A stretch of 64,000 nt of DNA, from positions 30,665 to 94,664 of the forward strand of contig NZ_FNWV01000010.1 of assembly GCF_900108555.1 (NCBI RefSeq). The letters are read 5' to 3'. Below are positions 1 through 8,862 of the stretch, one piece after another. Within the stretch, counting starts at the first letter, position 1; every line of letters starts with the position of its first letter. A model generated the notes under the pieces. It did not search any database and was not told the DNA's origin. It saw only the letters and a list, made by a program, of their open reading frames with translations. This stretch comes from Ruminococcus flavefaciens. Lineage in GTDB: Bacteria; Bacillota; Clostridia; Oscillospirales; Ruminococcaceae. Made by a program: the position numbers and the translations under genes.

Positions 1-3000
1 GAAGTGGATATTACATAGTGTATCTTGCCGCTGTCGAGAAGAGTCTCAACATTCGGAGTTCCGTCCGATATCTTGCGGACAAGGTTCGCAGCTATCATAT
101 TCCTGTGGAGCACGCTCTGTGTGCCCGATGTTGCGTAAAGCTCAAAGCCCATACGCTCGAACTTGTCGGCAATAGGAAGTATCTCCCTCTTGTCGCTGTC
201 ACGTACCGAGATAAGAACTCCGCCCTCACGCTTGAGGTCAAAGCCTGCTGCGATAAGTCCCTTCAAGAGCGCGTCCTCAAGGTTTCTGCCGATACCGAGG
301 CACTCACCTGTTGACTTCATCTCAGGTCCGAGCATTGTATCAACGTCTGTGAGCTTCTCGAATGAGAATACAGGAACTTTAACTGCAACGTAGTCGCCGG
401 CTGGATAAAGTCCGCTCTCGTAGCCCATATCTTTAAGCTTTGCACCGAACATTATCTTTGTTGCGATATCGACCATAGGTATACCTGTTACCTTGCTGAT
501 GTAAGGAACTGTTCTTGAAGAACGTGGATTTACCTCGATAACGAATACCTCATGGTTGTAAACAACATACTGTATATTCACAAGACCGATAACGTTGAGC
601 TCCTTGGAGAGAAGTCTTGTGTACTCAACGATTATGCGCTTGATACGCTCTGAAAGATGCTGTGCAGGATATATCGAGATAGAGTCGCCCGAGTGAACGC
701 CTGCACGCTCGATATGCTCCATGATACCGGGGATAAGGAAGTCCTCGCCGTCACAGATAGCGTCGACTTCTACCTCAGTACCCATCATATACTTGTCGAT
801 AAGTACAGGGTTTTCGATATTATGGCTCATGATGATGCCCATATACTCCTTTACATCTGCATCGGAGTGAGCGATTATCATGTTCTGACCGCCGAGAACG
901 TAGGAAGGACGGAGAAGAACAGGATAGCCGAGGTCATTGGCTGCCACAAGAGCTTCCTCTGTGTTCATTACAGTATGTCCCGCAGGTCTCGGTATACCGC
1001 ACTTTTCAAGGACTTCGTCGAAACGCTCTCTGTCCTCTGCTGCATCTATCATATCAGCAGAAGTACCCAGGATACGAACGCCCATATCCGACAGGTAACG
1101 TGTGAGCTTGATAGCTGTCTGTCCGCCGAACTGAACAACAACGCCATAGGGCTGCTCAGTCTCGATAATGGACTGAACGTCCTCCTTTGTCAGCGGATCG
1201 AAGTAAAGACGGTCGCCTGTATCGAAGTCGGTTGAAACTGTCTCAGGGTTGTTGTTGCATATTACAGCCTCGTAGCCGAGTTCTTTGAGAGTCCATACGC
1301 AGTGTACCGAGCAGTAGTCGAACTCGATACCCTGTCCGATACGGATAGGGCCTGAACCGAATACGATGACCTTCTTCTTGCCCTTGTCTGTGCGCTCGAT
1401 GAACTGCTTCGCCTCGTTCTCCTCGTCAAATGTTGAGTAGAAGTAAGGAGTCTCAGCCTTGAACTCGCCTGCGCATGTATCGACCATTTTGTATACGGCA
1501 CTCTTGTGCTTGGGGCACTTCTGTCCCGAAATACGCTCGATAGTGCTGTCAAGGTAGCCGTACTGCTTTGCGATATCGTACTTTTCCTCTGTGAGCTCAC
1601 CCTCTGCGAGCCATTTTTCCAGCTCAACAAGATTCAGGAGCTTGTACAGGAACCAGTTGTCTATCATGGTTATCTCGTGTATCTCTTCGGGAGTTATTCC
1701 GCGCTTGAGAGCTTCAAATACGCAGAATGAACGCTCATCGTCGATAACGTGGAGCTTCTCGCGTATCTCCTCAGTTGAGAGCTTTGCAAGCTTTTTCAGG
1801 TTCATAGTGTCAAGACCGAGCTCGATAGAGCGGACTGCCTTCATCATAGCCTGCTCGAAGCTTGTACCGATAGCCATTACCTCGCCTGTAGCCTTCATCT
1901 GTGTGCCGAGGGTACGCTTTGCATATACGAATTTATCGAAAGCCCACTTAGGGAACTTGATTACTACATAGTCCAGTGCAGGCTCGAAGCAAGCGTAGGT
2001 CTTGCCTGTTACCTGATTGATTATCTCGTCAAGAGTATATCCGATAGCTATCTTTGCAGCAGTCTTTGCTATCGGATATCCCGTAGCCTTTGAAGCAAGT
2101 GCGGAAGAACGCGAAACTCTTGGGTTTACCTCGATAACAGCATACTTGAAGCTTGTTGGGTGAAGTGCGAACTGGCAGTTACAGCCGCCCTCGACTTTGA
2201 GCTCCTTGATGATATTGATAGCAGCTGTACGGAGCATCTGGTACTCTCTGTCGGTGAGAGTCACAGCAGGTGCGATAACGATACTGTCGCCTGTGTGAAC
2301 GCCTACAGGGTCGAAGTTCTCCATTGAGCAGACTGTGATAACGTTGCCCTTTGCGTCACGGATTACCTCAAATTCTATTTCTTTCCAGCCGCTGATGCAC
2401 TTCTCAACAAGTATCTGTGTGATAGGTGAAAGGCGAAGTCCGTTTGTAGCGATGTCGCGGAGCTCCTCTTCATTCTGTGCTATACCGCCGCCTGTACCGC
2501 CGAGTGTGAAAGCAGGGCGGACGATAACGGGATAGTGTATCACCTGTGCGAAGTCAACTGCGTCCTCAACGGTCTCAACGACCTTTGAAGGTATAACAGG
2601 CTCGCCTATCTTTTCCATAGTGTCCTTGAAAGCCTGTCTGTCCTCTGCCTTGTGGATAGTCTCGGGGTCTGCGCCGAGGAGCTTTACATTGTGGCTCTCA
2701 AGGAAGCCCTCCTCTGCAAGCTGCATAGACAGTGTAAGACCTGTCTGACCGCCCAGTGTGGAGAGAAGGCTGTCTGGCTTTTCGATCTCGATTATTCTCT
2801 TTACAACGTCAAGTGTGAGGGGTTCGATATATACCTTGTCTGCCATAGCCTTATCGGTCATAATGGTAGCAGGGTTTGAGTTAACGAGGACTACTTCAAG
2901 TCCTTCTTGTTTAAGTGCGCGGCAAGCCTGTGTGCCTGCGTAGTCAAATTCGGCAGCCTGTCCGATAACGATAGGACCTGAGCCGATAACAAGTACCTTT

Positions 3001-3023
3001 TTTATATCACTTCTGAGTGGCAT
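1..3023 (-). CDS. carB: Carbamoyl-phosphate synthase large chain (3' end cut by window)
   Basis: Makes carbamoyl phosphate from bicarbonate, ATP and ammonia supplied by CarA, for pyrimidine and arginine synthesis. Translation from the ATG at 3023 gives MPLRSDIKKVLVIGSGPIVI, the usual CarB N terminus with the first ATP-grasp region. The reading frame stays open to base 1, about 1007 codons, against roughly 1065-1075 for the family, so about 60 C-terminal residues (end of the allosteric domain) lie outside the window. A GGAGGT ribosome site sits 7 bases upstream of the start. It is the last visible gene of the pyr operon, 157 bp after carA, with a repeat hairpin in the gap. No frameshift is seen. 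Confidence 0.96.
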   Translation of the reverse strand, partial: MPLRSDIKKVLVIGSGPIVIGQAAEFDYAGTQACRALKQEGLEVVLVNSNPATIMTDKAMADKVYIEPLTLDVVKRIIEIEKPDSLLSTLGGQTGLTLSMQLAEEGFLESHNVKLLGADPETIHKAEDRQAFKDTMEKIGEPVIPSKVVETVEDAVDFAQVIHYPVIVRPAFTLGGTGGGIAQNEEELRDIATNGLRLSPITQILVEKCISGWKEIEFEVIRDAKGNVITVCSMENFDPVGVHTGDSIVIAPAVTLTDREYQMLRTAAINIIKELKVEGGCNCQFALHPTSFKYAVIEVNPRVSRSSALASKATGYPIAKTAAKIAIGYTLDEIINQVTGKTYACFEPALDYVVIKFPKWAFDKFVYAKRTLGTQMKATGEVMAIGTSFEQAMMKAVRSIELGLDTMNLKKLAKLSTEEIREKLHVIDDERSFCVFEALKRGITPEEIHEITMIDNWFLYKLLNLVELEKWLAEGELTEEKYDIAKQYGYLDSTIERISGQKCPKHKSAVYKMVDTCAGEFKAETPYFYSTFDEENEAKQFIERTDKGKKKVIVFGSGPIRIGQGIEFDYCSVHCVWTLKELGYEAVICNNNPETVSTDFDTGDRLYFDPLTKEDVQSIIETEQPYGVVVQFGGQTAIKLTRYLSDMGVRILGTSADMIDAAEDRERFDEVLEKCGIPRPAGHTVMNTEEALVAANDLGYPVLLRPSYVLGGQNMIIAHSDADVKEYMGIIMSHNIENPVLIDKYMMGTEVEVDAICDGEDFLIPGIMEHIERAGVHSGDSISIYPAQHLSERIKRIIVEYTRLLSKELNVIGLVNIQYVVYNHEVFVIEVNPRSSRTVPYISKVTGIPMVDIATKIMFGAKLKDMGYESGLYPAGDYVAVKVPVFSFEKLTDVDTMLGPEMKSTGECLGIGRNLEDALLKGLIAAGFDLKREGGVLISVRDSDKREILPIADKFERMGFELYATSGTQSVLHRNMIAANLVRKISDGTPNVETLLDSGKIHYVIST

Positions 3024-3064
3024 CTTTTTTACCTCCGTTTTTCATCAACAATCAAGATGTTTAA

Positions 3065-3183
3065 TTCGGAATTCGTAATTAGGAATTATGAATTTATGGT
3101 GTCGGCTTTGCCGACTGATTTGAATAATGTGAGCGTAAGCGAACACATTAATTCCTAATTCTGCATTCCGAATTCCTAATTCA
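3065..3183. repeat. Imperfect hairpin repeat with AATTCGG/AATTAGG arms
   Basis: The spacer between carA and carB is built from reiterated words such as AATTCGGAATT and AATTAGGAATT on the left, and their reverse complements (AATTCCTAATT, CCGAATTCC) on the right. They flank a core with TCGGCTTTGCCGA and AATGTGAGC. The whole spacer can fold into a long imperfect hairpin. A second copy of the same type lies upstream of pheS (52917-53058). It may be a MITE-like or REP-like element. No coding potential was seen. Confidence 0.7.
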
Positions 3184-4278
3184 TTTAAGCATTGTATTTA
3201 CGAAATCGTCAAACAAGTAAGCTGTGTCCAGCGGACCACCGTGTGCTTCGGGGTGGAACTGGACTGTTCTTGCGTTGACTGAGGTATAATGTATGCCCTC
3301 ACAGGTCTTATCGTTAGCATTTATATGCGAAACATGACCTACTGACGGGTCGATGCTGTCGCCTACTACCGCATAGCCGTGGTTCTGGCTGGTAACGTAG
3401 GTAAGACCGCTTTCAAGGTCGATAACAGGCTGGTTTGCACCTCTGTGACCGTATTTGAGCTTCTCGGTCTTTCCACCGTTGGCAAGCGCCATGAGCTGAT
3501 GTCCGAGGCAGATACCGAATATCGGTATGCCAAGCTTCTGTATCTCCTTGATATTCTCTATTATCTCAACATTTTCGGCAGGATCTCCTGGGCCGTTGGA
3601 GAACATGATACCGTCGGGAGCAAGCTCCTTTATCTCAGCAGCTGTGGTATATGCAGGTACTACAACTACTTCGCAGCCTCGCTTTAAAAGCTCCTGTCTG
3701 ATATTGCGCTTGTAGCCGAAATCGAAGAGCGCAACTTTCAGCTTTTTCTCCTCGGGCTCATATGTAAGAGTCTCGGTATTTGTAACATTCTTTACAGCGT
3801 CCTTTACTGTGAAAGCGCGTATCTTTTCGAGAAGCTCGTCCTTCTTTGCGTAAACGTCCTCGGTAGTTATAACGCCATTCATAACGCCCACCTCGCGGAT
3901 AGTTCTTGTAAGACGGCGTGTGTCGATGTTGTTGATACCAACGATGTTGTGCTCCTTCAGGAAGTCGTTGATATTGCCCTCACAGCGGAAGTTTGACGGT
4001 GCATTGCACCATTCTCTTACGATATATCCCGATACGTAGGACTTTGCGGACTCATTGTCCTCGGAGTTCACACCGTAGTTTCCGATAAGCGGAAATGTCT
4101 GTGTGACTATCTGTCCGTAATAGCTGGGGTCTGTAAGAGTCTCCTGATAACCTGTTACACCTGTGGTGAATACTACTTCACCTATGACAGTGCCCTTTGC
4201 GCCAAAGCTCCTGCCCTCGAACACCTGTCCGTCGGCAAGCATAAGGTAAGCTTTTTCGCCCATGTTGAATAATGACAT
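3181..4278 (-). CDS. carA: Carbamoyl-phosphate synthase small chain (glutaminase)
   Basis: Class I glutamine amidotransferase subunit that hydrolyses glutamine and channels ammonia to CarB. The 365 residues match the usual length. The N-terminal CPSase_sm domain (about 1-140) is followed by the amidotransferase domain with the nucleophile in GICLGHQ (Cys257) and the His-Glu pair in VQFHPEA near residue 342. The start is set by GGGAGG 8 bases upstream of the ATG. Order in the operon: pyrR, pyrC, pyrF, carA, carB. The 250-bp gap to pyrF holds palindromic repeats rather than a clear promoter, so it is probably read from the pyrR leader. Confidence 0.97.
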   Translation of the reverse strand: MSLFNMGEKAYLMLADGQVFEGRSFGAKGTVIGEVVFTTGVTGYQETLTDPSYYGQIVTQTFPLIGNYGVNSEDNESAKSYVSGYIVREWCNAPSNFRCEGNINDFLKEHNIVGINNIDTRRLTRTIREVGVMNGVITTEDVYAKKDELLEKIRAFTVKDAVKNVTNTETLTYEPEEKKLKVALFDFGYKRNIRQELLKRGCEVVVVPAYTTAAEIKELAPDGIMFSNGPGDPAENVEIIENIKEIQKLGIPIFGICLGHQLMALANGGKTEKLKYGHRGANQPVIDLESGLTYVTSQNHGYAVVGDSIDPSVGHVSHINANDKTCEGIHYTSVNARTVQFHPEAHGGPLDTAYLFDDFVNTMLK

Positions 4279-4378
4279 TGTAAATTCCTCCCTTTAGTTT
4301 TTAGAGGTCGTATTGTTGATGTTTTGCGCCCTGTTCCACACGCCATTGTATGGAAGAGCGGTTTTAATGCGGAATTCG

Positions 4379-4515
4379 GAATTATTGTTATCTGCGGGCG
4401 AACGCTGTTCGCCCCTACAGATTGGTTCATGTTATTTATATCGTCAGGCACGGAACGCCGAGGGCGTCCCTACATTTTTTGTTATCTGCGGACTGCCAAA
4501 GGCAGCCCCTACACT
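4379..4515. repeat. Cluster of palindromic CCCCTAC repeats
   Basis: Between pyrF and carA there are three successive units: GGGCGAACGCTGTTCGCCCC followed by TACAG near 4396, a GGAACGCCGAGGGCGTCCC unit followed by TACA near 4450, and a GACTGCCAAAGGCAGCCCC unit followed by TACA near 4491. Each is a short palindrome followed by TAC. The same family recurs at 12060-12315, 14852-15395, 29148-29320 and 60915-60990. Confidence 0.75.
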
Positions 4516-4528
4516 CTCAACCCTCAAC

Positions 4529-5455
4529 TTATTTAAGGTTGATGTACTGGCAGATATCGTCTCTCATGCGGATAACTTCTCTTCTTGCTGCCTTTGCGAA
4601 TTCTCTCTCGTCGCAGCCTTCCTTCTTGTATGCACACATTACTGCGCGTGAGGAGTTTACTATAGCTCCGAGACCGTTCTCGTCAAAGCCGCCCTTTAAG
4701 CCCTCAGCTCCGCCGCCCTGTGCGCCGTAGCCCGGGACAAGGAACATTGTGTGAGGGAGTCTCTTTCTCAGCTCTGTAAGCATTTCGGGATATGTAGCAC
4801 CTACAACTGCGCCTACTGCGGAATAGCCGTACTTTCCGCGTGTATCCTCGCCCCACTTCTCGCACATATCGCCCATGCACTCGTAGATAGTGCGTCCGTC
4901 AGCAAGCTTCATATCCTGAAGCTCACCTGATGAAGGGTTGGAAGTCTTAACAAGTACATATATGCCCTTGTCGCGGTCGCGGCATACTTTAAGGAGCGGC
5001 TCGATACCGTCTGTACCGAGGTAGCCGTTTACTGTGAGGGCATCTGCACCGAAAGCTTCAAGCTGATTTTCGCCTACAGAGGTTACGCCAAGATGTGCAG
5101 TAGCATAAGCTTCCATTGTTGCACCGATATCATTTCTTTTGCCGTCTGTCATTACGAACATACCGTTGAGCTTTGCATAGCGGATAGTCTTTTCAAGAGT
5201 TCTGATGCCGTAGTGGCCGTACATCTCGTAGTAAGCAGCCTGCGGCTTGATAGCAGGTACTATATCATGTATCTCGTCTATGATAGCCTGATTAAAGTCG
5301 AATATCGCCTTTGCAGCAGCCTTTAATGTCCAGCCGTCACTGTCAAGATAGCGGCGCTGAATGAATTCGGGAACATATTCCAGCTTAGGGTCAAGGCCTA
5401 CCACTGTAGGGTTTTTAAGGTCGATTATCTTTTCGATAAGTCTGTCAAATGACAT
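4529..5455 (-). CDS. pyrF: Orotidine 5'-phosphate decarboxylase (type 2)
   Basis: Last step of UMP synthesis: decarboxylates OMP to UMP. The 308-residue length and the motif DGKRNDIG (about 104-111, with the catalytic Asp-Lys-Asp set) identify the longer, type 2 PyrF subfamily common in Clostridia and actinobacteria, rather than the 240-residue type 1. The ribosome site CAGGAGG lies just upstream of the ATG. The gene follows pyrC with a 17-bp gap, so co-transcription and probably coupled translation are expected. Confidence 0.96.
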   Translation of the reverse strand: MSFDRLIEKIIDLKNPTVVGLDPKLEYVPEFIQRRYLDSDGWTLKAAAKAIFDFNQAIIDEIHDIVPAIKPQAAYYEMYGHYGIRTLEKTIRYAKLNGMFVMTDGKRNDIGATMEAYATAHLGVTSVGENQLEAFGADALTVNGYLGTDGIEPLLKVCRDRDKGIYVLVKTSNPSSGELQDMKLADGRTIYECMGDMCEKWGEDTRGKYGYSAVGAVVGATYPEMLTELRKRLPHTMFLVPGYGAQGGGAEGLKGGFDENGLGAIVNSSRAVMCAYKKEGCDEREFAKAARREVIRMRDDICQYINLK

Positions 5456-5472
5456 ATGTTTTCCTCCTGTAA

Positions 5473-6741
5473 TTACATTTCATTATATCTTATCTCGCCC
5501 TTTGATATAGTAACGAGAGGCTTTCCTGTAAGTTCCATGCCCTTGAATACGGTGTTATGCGACTTTGAATGGAGCTTTTCGGGCACTACTGTCCATTTTT
5601 TATTTATATCGGCGATCACAAGGTCTGCTGTGCTGCCTTCCTTTATTGCAGGCACTTCAAGTCCCAGAAGCTTTCGCGGATTTGCGCACATTAGCTCAAC
5701 TACTCTGTTAAGGCTTATCTCACCCGTATGATAGAGTGCGGTAAGAGTTGCGGCAAGAGATGTTTCAAGTCCAACAACACCGTTGGGAGCTTTCTCGAAA
5801 TCAGCCTTTTCCTCGGCTGCATGAGGTGCATGGTCTGTGATTATGCAGTCGATAGTGCCATCCTTTACGGCTTCTATGATAGCCTTTACGTCCTCGGGAG
5901 TCCTGAGAGGCGGATTCATACGGTAATCGGCATCGCGCTTCTCTAAAAGCTTATCCGTAAGCATGAAGTAATGCGGAGCAGTCTCGCAGGTGACCTTTAC
6001 TCCCCTTGACTTTGCAAAGCGTATCATTGCCGCACTTCCCTCAGTGGAAACGTGGCATATATGGATACGGGCATCAACTGAAGAAGCAAGTATCATCTCA
6101 CGGGCGGTTATGTAGTCCTCGGAAGCTCTGTCCATACCCTTGACACCAAGCTTTGCGGAAGTCTCGCCCTTGTTCATAATGCCGCCGTTTATTATGCTCA
6201 GGTCCTCGCAGTGTGAAGCAACGAGGAGTCCGTTCTCCTTTGAAAGTTCAAGTGCTTTTCTCATCATCTCAGCGTTTTCAACAGGTCTGCCGTCATCGGA
6301 TATGCATATGCAGCCTGCGGCTTTAAGAGCTTCGTAGTCGCAGAGACCGTTTCCGCTCATTCCGCCTGTGATGCAGCCTACGGGATACACTTCAACTCCC
6401 GTGCCCTCTGCCTTGTCTATGATATAGCGTATAGTTTCGGGGTTATCGCAGGGCGGCTTCGTATTCGGCATTGCAAGTACTCCCGTAACTCCGCCTGCAA
6501 GTGCAGCAGAGCAGCCTGTAAGGATATCCTCCTTATGAGTAAGCCCCGGATCGCGGAAATGAACGTGCATATCAAACAGTGAGGGCATGAGCACAAGCCC
6601 CGTGCCGTCTATTACCTTGTCTGCTTCTGCTGAGATATTGTTTCCCAGCTTTGATATTTTGCCGCCGCTTATGAGCACATCTGTTGTCATATCCGTTTCA
6701 GTATCGACTGCACGGATATTTTTGATAAGTATCTGAGACAT
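5473..6741 (-). CDS. pyrC: Dihydroorotase
   Basis: Cyclises carbamoyl-aspartate to dihydroorotate. It is a 422-residue type I dihydroorotase of the amidohydrolase superfamily. The metal-binding DMHVHFRDPG motif (His59, His61) and the distal metal ligand region CIITDHAPHA are intact. The gene follows pyrR by about 31 bp. No pyrB (aspartate transcarbamoylase), pyrD/K or pyrE is seen here, so the rest of the pathway is encoded elsewhere or beyond the window edge after carB. Confidence 0.96.
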   Translation of the reverse strand: MSQILIKNIRAVDTETDMTTDVLISGGKISKLGNNISAEADKVIDGTGLVLMPSLFDMHVHFRDPGLTHKEDILTGCSAALAGGVTGVLAMPNTKPPCDNPETIRYIIDKAEGTGVEVYPVGCITGGMSGNGLCDYEALKAAGCICISDDGRPVENAEMMRKALELSKENGLLVASHCEDLSIINGGIMNKGETSAKLGVKGMDRASEDYITAREMILASSVDARIHICHVSTEGSAAMIRFAKSRGVKVTCETAPHYFMLTDKLLEKRDADYRMNPPLRTPEDVKAIIEAVKDGTIDCIITDHAPHAAEEKADFEKAPNGVVGLETSLAATLTALYHTGEISLNRVVELMCANPRKLLGLEVPAIKEGSTADLVIADINKKWTVVPEKLHSKSHNTVFKGMELTGKPLVTISKGEIRYNEM

Positions 6742-6773
6742 GATTACCTCGCTTTCATATTGTGGATATTGGT

Positions 6774-7295
6774 TCAGTATATGGCAACTCCGTCGCTGCC
6801 GTCTATCTCCATTGCGGAGACCTTTACGACTTCACTGTGAGAGGTGGGAAGATTTTTGCCCACATAATCGGGACGTATGGGAAGCTCTCTGTGTCCGCGG
6901 TCGACCAGCACTGCAAGCTGTATAGTACGCGGTCTGCCGCGCTTGATAAGTGCATCTATGGCTGCACGGGAACTCCTTCCCGTAAATATAACATCATCAA
7001 CTATGATAACGTTCTTGTCTGTTATATCGAAAGGGATATCGGTCTTTTCAGTCTCTCCTGCCGAACGGCTGTCGTCGCGGTAAGGAGTTATGTCAAGTGC
7101 TCCGAAAGGCACATCATTTTTTTCAAGCTCGGAAAGCTTTGCTGCGATACGCCTGCCAAGAGGCACTCCCCTTGAAAAGATACCAACGACACAAAGATCC
7201 TCCGTACCCTTGTTCCTCTCGATTATCTCGTATGAGATACGTGCAATGGCTCTGTTGACCGCTTTATCGTCCATGATAATGCGCTTTGTATCCAT
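6774..7295 (-). CDS. pyrR: Bifunctional pyr operon RNA-binding regulator / uracil phosphoribosyltransferase
   Basis: PyrR senses UMP/UTP and binds the nascent pyr leader to favour termination; many homologues also have weak uracil phosphoribosyltransferase activity. The 173 residues and the PRPP-binding motif VIIVDDVIFTGRS (96-108) are diagnostic, and the C-terminal RELPIRPDYVGKNLPTS is typical of PyrR. It is the first gene of the operon, directly behind a leader terminator. The ribosome site is AAAGGAGAG. Confidence 0.97.
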   Translation of the reverse strand: MDTKRIIMDDKAVNRAIARISYEIIERNKGTEDLCVVGIFSRGVPLGRRIAAKLSELEKNDVPFGALDITPYRDDSRSAGETEKTDIPFDITDKNVIIVDDVIFTGRSSRAAIDALIKRGRPRTIQLAVLVDRGHRELPIRPDYVGKNLPTSHSEVVKVSAMEIDGSDGVAIY

Positions 7296-7313
7296 ACAGG
7301 CTCTCCTTTCAAC

Positions 7314-7440
7314 AAAAAATGCTCCCCGCTGCGGCAGGGAGCATACTTATAGTTATAGCTATAGTTAGAGGTATAGTTATAGTATCAAATAACGCGCCTT
7401 GCCGACCTCACGGGATCGGATTTAAAGGGTAGTTTCCAAA
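7314..7440 (-). promoter_or_regulatory. PyrR-type attenuator leader of the pyr operon
   Basis: Read on the minus strand, the leader has a small hairpin with GATCCCGTGAGGTC (about 7406-7419), close to the PyrR binding-loop consensus ARUCCNGNGAGGYU. Downstream is an intrinsic terminator (stem 7319-7344, ATGCTCCC paired with GGGAGCAT, then TTTTT) ending 18 bp before pyrR. This is the architecture of PyrR-controlled attenuation. A clear antiterminator helix was not found by eye. Between the two hairpins is a stuttering TATAGTTA repeat (7345-7385). Confidence 0.8.
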
Positions 7441-7450
7441 TAACACATCT

Positions 7451-7479
7451 ATTATAACACATACTCTTTCACTTGTCCA
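7451..7479 (-). promoter_or_regulatory. Sigma-A promoter of the pyr operon
   Basis: On the minus strand: TGGACA, 17-bp spacer, TATAAT. It lies directly upstream of the PyrR leader. Confidence 0.8.
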
Positions 7480-7504
7480 GTCATTTCAGCATTTTTATTA
7501 TCAA

Positions 7505-7533
7505 TTGACAAAATATCCTCAAAGTGATATAAT
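7505..7533 (+). promoter_or_regulatory. Sigma-A promoter for the small membrane-protein genes
   Basis: TTGACA, 17-bp spacer, TATAAT: a full consensus promoter, divergent from the pyr promoter. It lies 52 bp upstream of the 20-residue ORF at 7585. Confidence 0.85.
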
Positions 7534-7584
7534 AACATCAGTATAAAAAGACCGTATCATAAAAATCTGTAAAGGAGGGATCTT

Positions 7585-7647
7585 ATGAGTTATTGGGGAG
7601 TATTGCCTTTGGTCCTTATATTTTTCTTAGGTCTGTTAGGTCTTTGA
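7585..7647 (+). CDS. 20-residue hydrophobic membrane peptide
   Basis: A very short reading frame (MSYWGVLPLVLIFFLGLLGL, then TGA) behind an AAAGGAGGG ribosome site 7 bases from the ATG and a consensus promoter. Almost every residue is hydrophobic, so it would form a single membrane helix. It is unlikely to be chance: promoter, ribosome site, start and hydrophobicity all agree, and the next gene starts with an almost identical ribosome-site context (AAAGGAGGnATCTTATG) and a similar N terminus (MSFWYLWF). It may be a partial duplicate of that gene's start. Function unknown. Confidence 0.6.
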   Translation: MSYWGVLPLVLIFFLGLLGL

Positions 7648-7707
7648 TCACATTTGATGTTCAGTAATGACCGTAATATCAAAAACTTTCCGCAAAGGAG
7701 GTATCTT

Positions 7708-8025
7708 ATGTCTTTTTGGTATTTATGGTTTATAATCATCCTTTGCTGCTGCATAATACCTGCCGCAAACGCAAGAAAAATACGTCAGGTAAAGAGAGCA
7801 AAACAAAATCGCAATAAAAGAAAACTCGGAGGTCTAACTATGAACGAACTTATAAAAAGCTTTATCGGCAAGAATGTGCTCCTTTACGGTTATTCCACAG
7901 GTGTTGAAGGCACTGTTACAAAGGTCGAAGAAAACTGGATCGAGGTGGAGGACAAAAAGGGCAAGAAACAGCTGGTCAACATGGACTATGTGAGCCGTAT
8001 ACAGGAATATCCGCGAAAGAAGTAA
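7708..8025 (+). CDS. Membrane-anchored DUF6897-like small protein (possible internal second start)
   Basis: The ATG at 7708 has AAAGGAGG 7 bases upstream. Residues 1-20 form a hydrophobic helix (MSFWYLWFIIILCCCIIPAA), then a strongly basic stretch (about 21-42), then a 61-residue domain from MNELIKSFIG to EYPRKK. That last domain resembles the SH3/Sm-like DUF6897 family of Clostridia (recall, not checked). A second good ribosome site (GGAGG, 7 bases) lies directly before the in-frame ATG at 7840, so a free cytosolic 61-residue form could also be made. It is followed by a strong terminator. Function unknown. Confidence 0.75.
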   Translation: MSFWYLWFIIILCCCIIPAANARKIRQVKRAKQNRNKRKLGGLTMNELIKSFIGKNVLLYGYSTGVEGTVTKVEENWIEVEDKKGKKQLVNMDYVSRIQEYPRKK

Positions 8026-8033
8026 TAACACAG

Positions 8034-8079
8034 AAATCCGAAAGCGTTCATGTTCAGCTGCTTTCGGATTTATTTTTTT
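8034..8079 (+). terminator. Rho-independent terminator
   Basis: A 12-bp stem AAATCCGAAAGC / GCTTTCGGATTT followed by seven T, directly after the DUF6897-like gene. Confidence 0.9.
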
Positions 8080-8140
8080 ACTTCAATTATTGCAATGTTT
8101 GATATTTATAGATAAAATATGAAATTATTCTCTGTTAACG

Positions 8141-8169
8141 TTGATTTATGCGACAATATATGATATAAT
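8141..8169 (+). promoter_or_regulatory. Promoter of trmB
   Basis: TTGATT, 17-bp spacer, TATAAT; the trmB ATG is 30 bp downstream. Confidence 0.8.
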
Positions 8170-8198
8170 TATTTTATGAATTCATTTGGAGGTAATTT

Positions 8199-8861
8199 AT
8201 GAGAATTCGTCATAAACCCTGGGCAAAGCCCGAACTGGAAGCCTGCCCTTTCTATATACATGAACCACAGAAGCAGATAGGTCACTGGCGTGAGCTTTTC
8301 GCAGAACCCGACAAGCCGCTCTATGTGGAGCTTGGCTGCGGTAAGGGCGGCTTTATATCGCAGGCTGCTCCTGCTCACCCTGAGGTCAACTTCATCGCTA
8401 TGGACATCAAGAATGAGATGCTGGTCCTCGCAAAGCGCAAGCTGGAAGCTGCATACGAGGAAAAAGGAGCTTCTCCCGATAATGTACGCATAGCTATACA
8501 GAATATCGAGCGTCTTGAGCTCGCATGGGACGAAAACGACCGCGCTGACCGTATCTATATCAACTTCTGCAATCCGTGGCCAAAGGCTAAGCACAAGAAA
8601 CGCCGCCTTACCCACACTCGTCAGCTTATAAATTACAAGAAATTCCTCAGAGGCGAGCTCTGGTTCAAGACAGATGATGACGAGCTTTTTGAGGAGTCAT
8701 TTGAATACTTCGAGGAAGCAGGCTTCAGGATAAAATACAAGACTTTCGACCTCCATGCGGAAAGCCCCTATGAGAATTTCGTAACGGAACACGAGAAAAT
8801 GTTTACCGATGAGGGCAAGAAGATAAAATTCCTCATTGCAGAGCCTGTCAGGGAGGACTAA
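8199..8861 (+). CDS. trmB: tRNA (guanine-N7-)-methyltransferase
   Basis: Methylates G46 of tRNAs at N7 using S-adenosylmethionine. The 220-residue class I methyltransferase has the SAM-binding motif ELGCGKG (44-50), the family signature PWPKAKHKKRRL (about 129-140) and the HTRQL continuation. The ribosome site TTTGGAGG lies 8 bases before the ATG. It is followed after 1 bp by a small basic ORF likely in the same transcript. Confidence 0.96.
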   Translation: MRIRHKPWAKPELEACPFYIHEPQKQIGHWRELFAEPDKPLYVELGCGKGGFISQAAPAHPEVNFIAMDIKNEMLVLAKRKLEAAYEEKGASPDNVRIAIQNIERLELAWDENDRADRIYINFCNPWPKAKHKKRRLTHTRQLINYKKFLRGELWFKTDDDELFEESFEYFEEAGFRIKYKTFDLHAESPYENFVTEHEKMFTDEGKKIKFLIAEPVRED

Positions 8862-8862
8862 T

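Noticed and set aside
657..2879. Several plus-strand frames in the carB region
   Set aside because: All opposite carB, whose frame is continuous with the expected sequence motifs.
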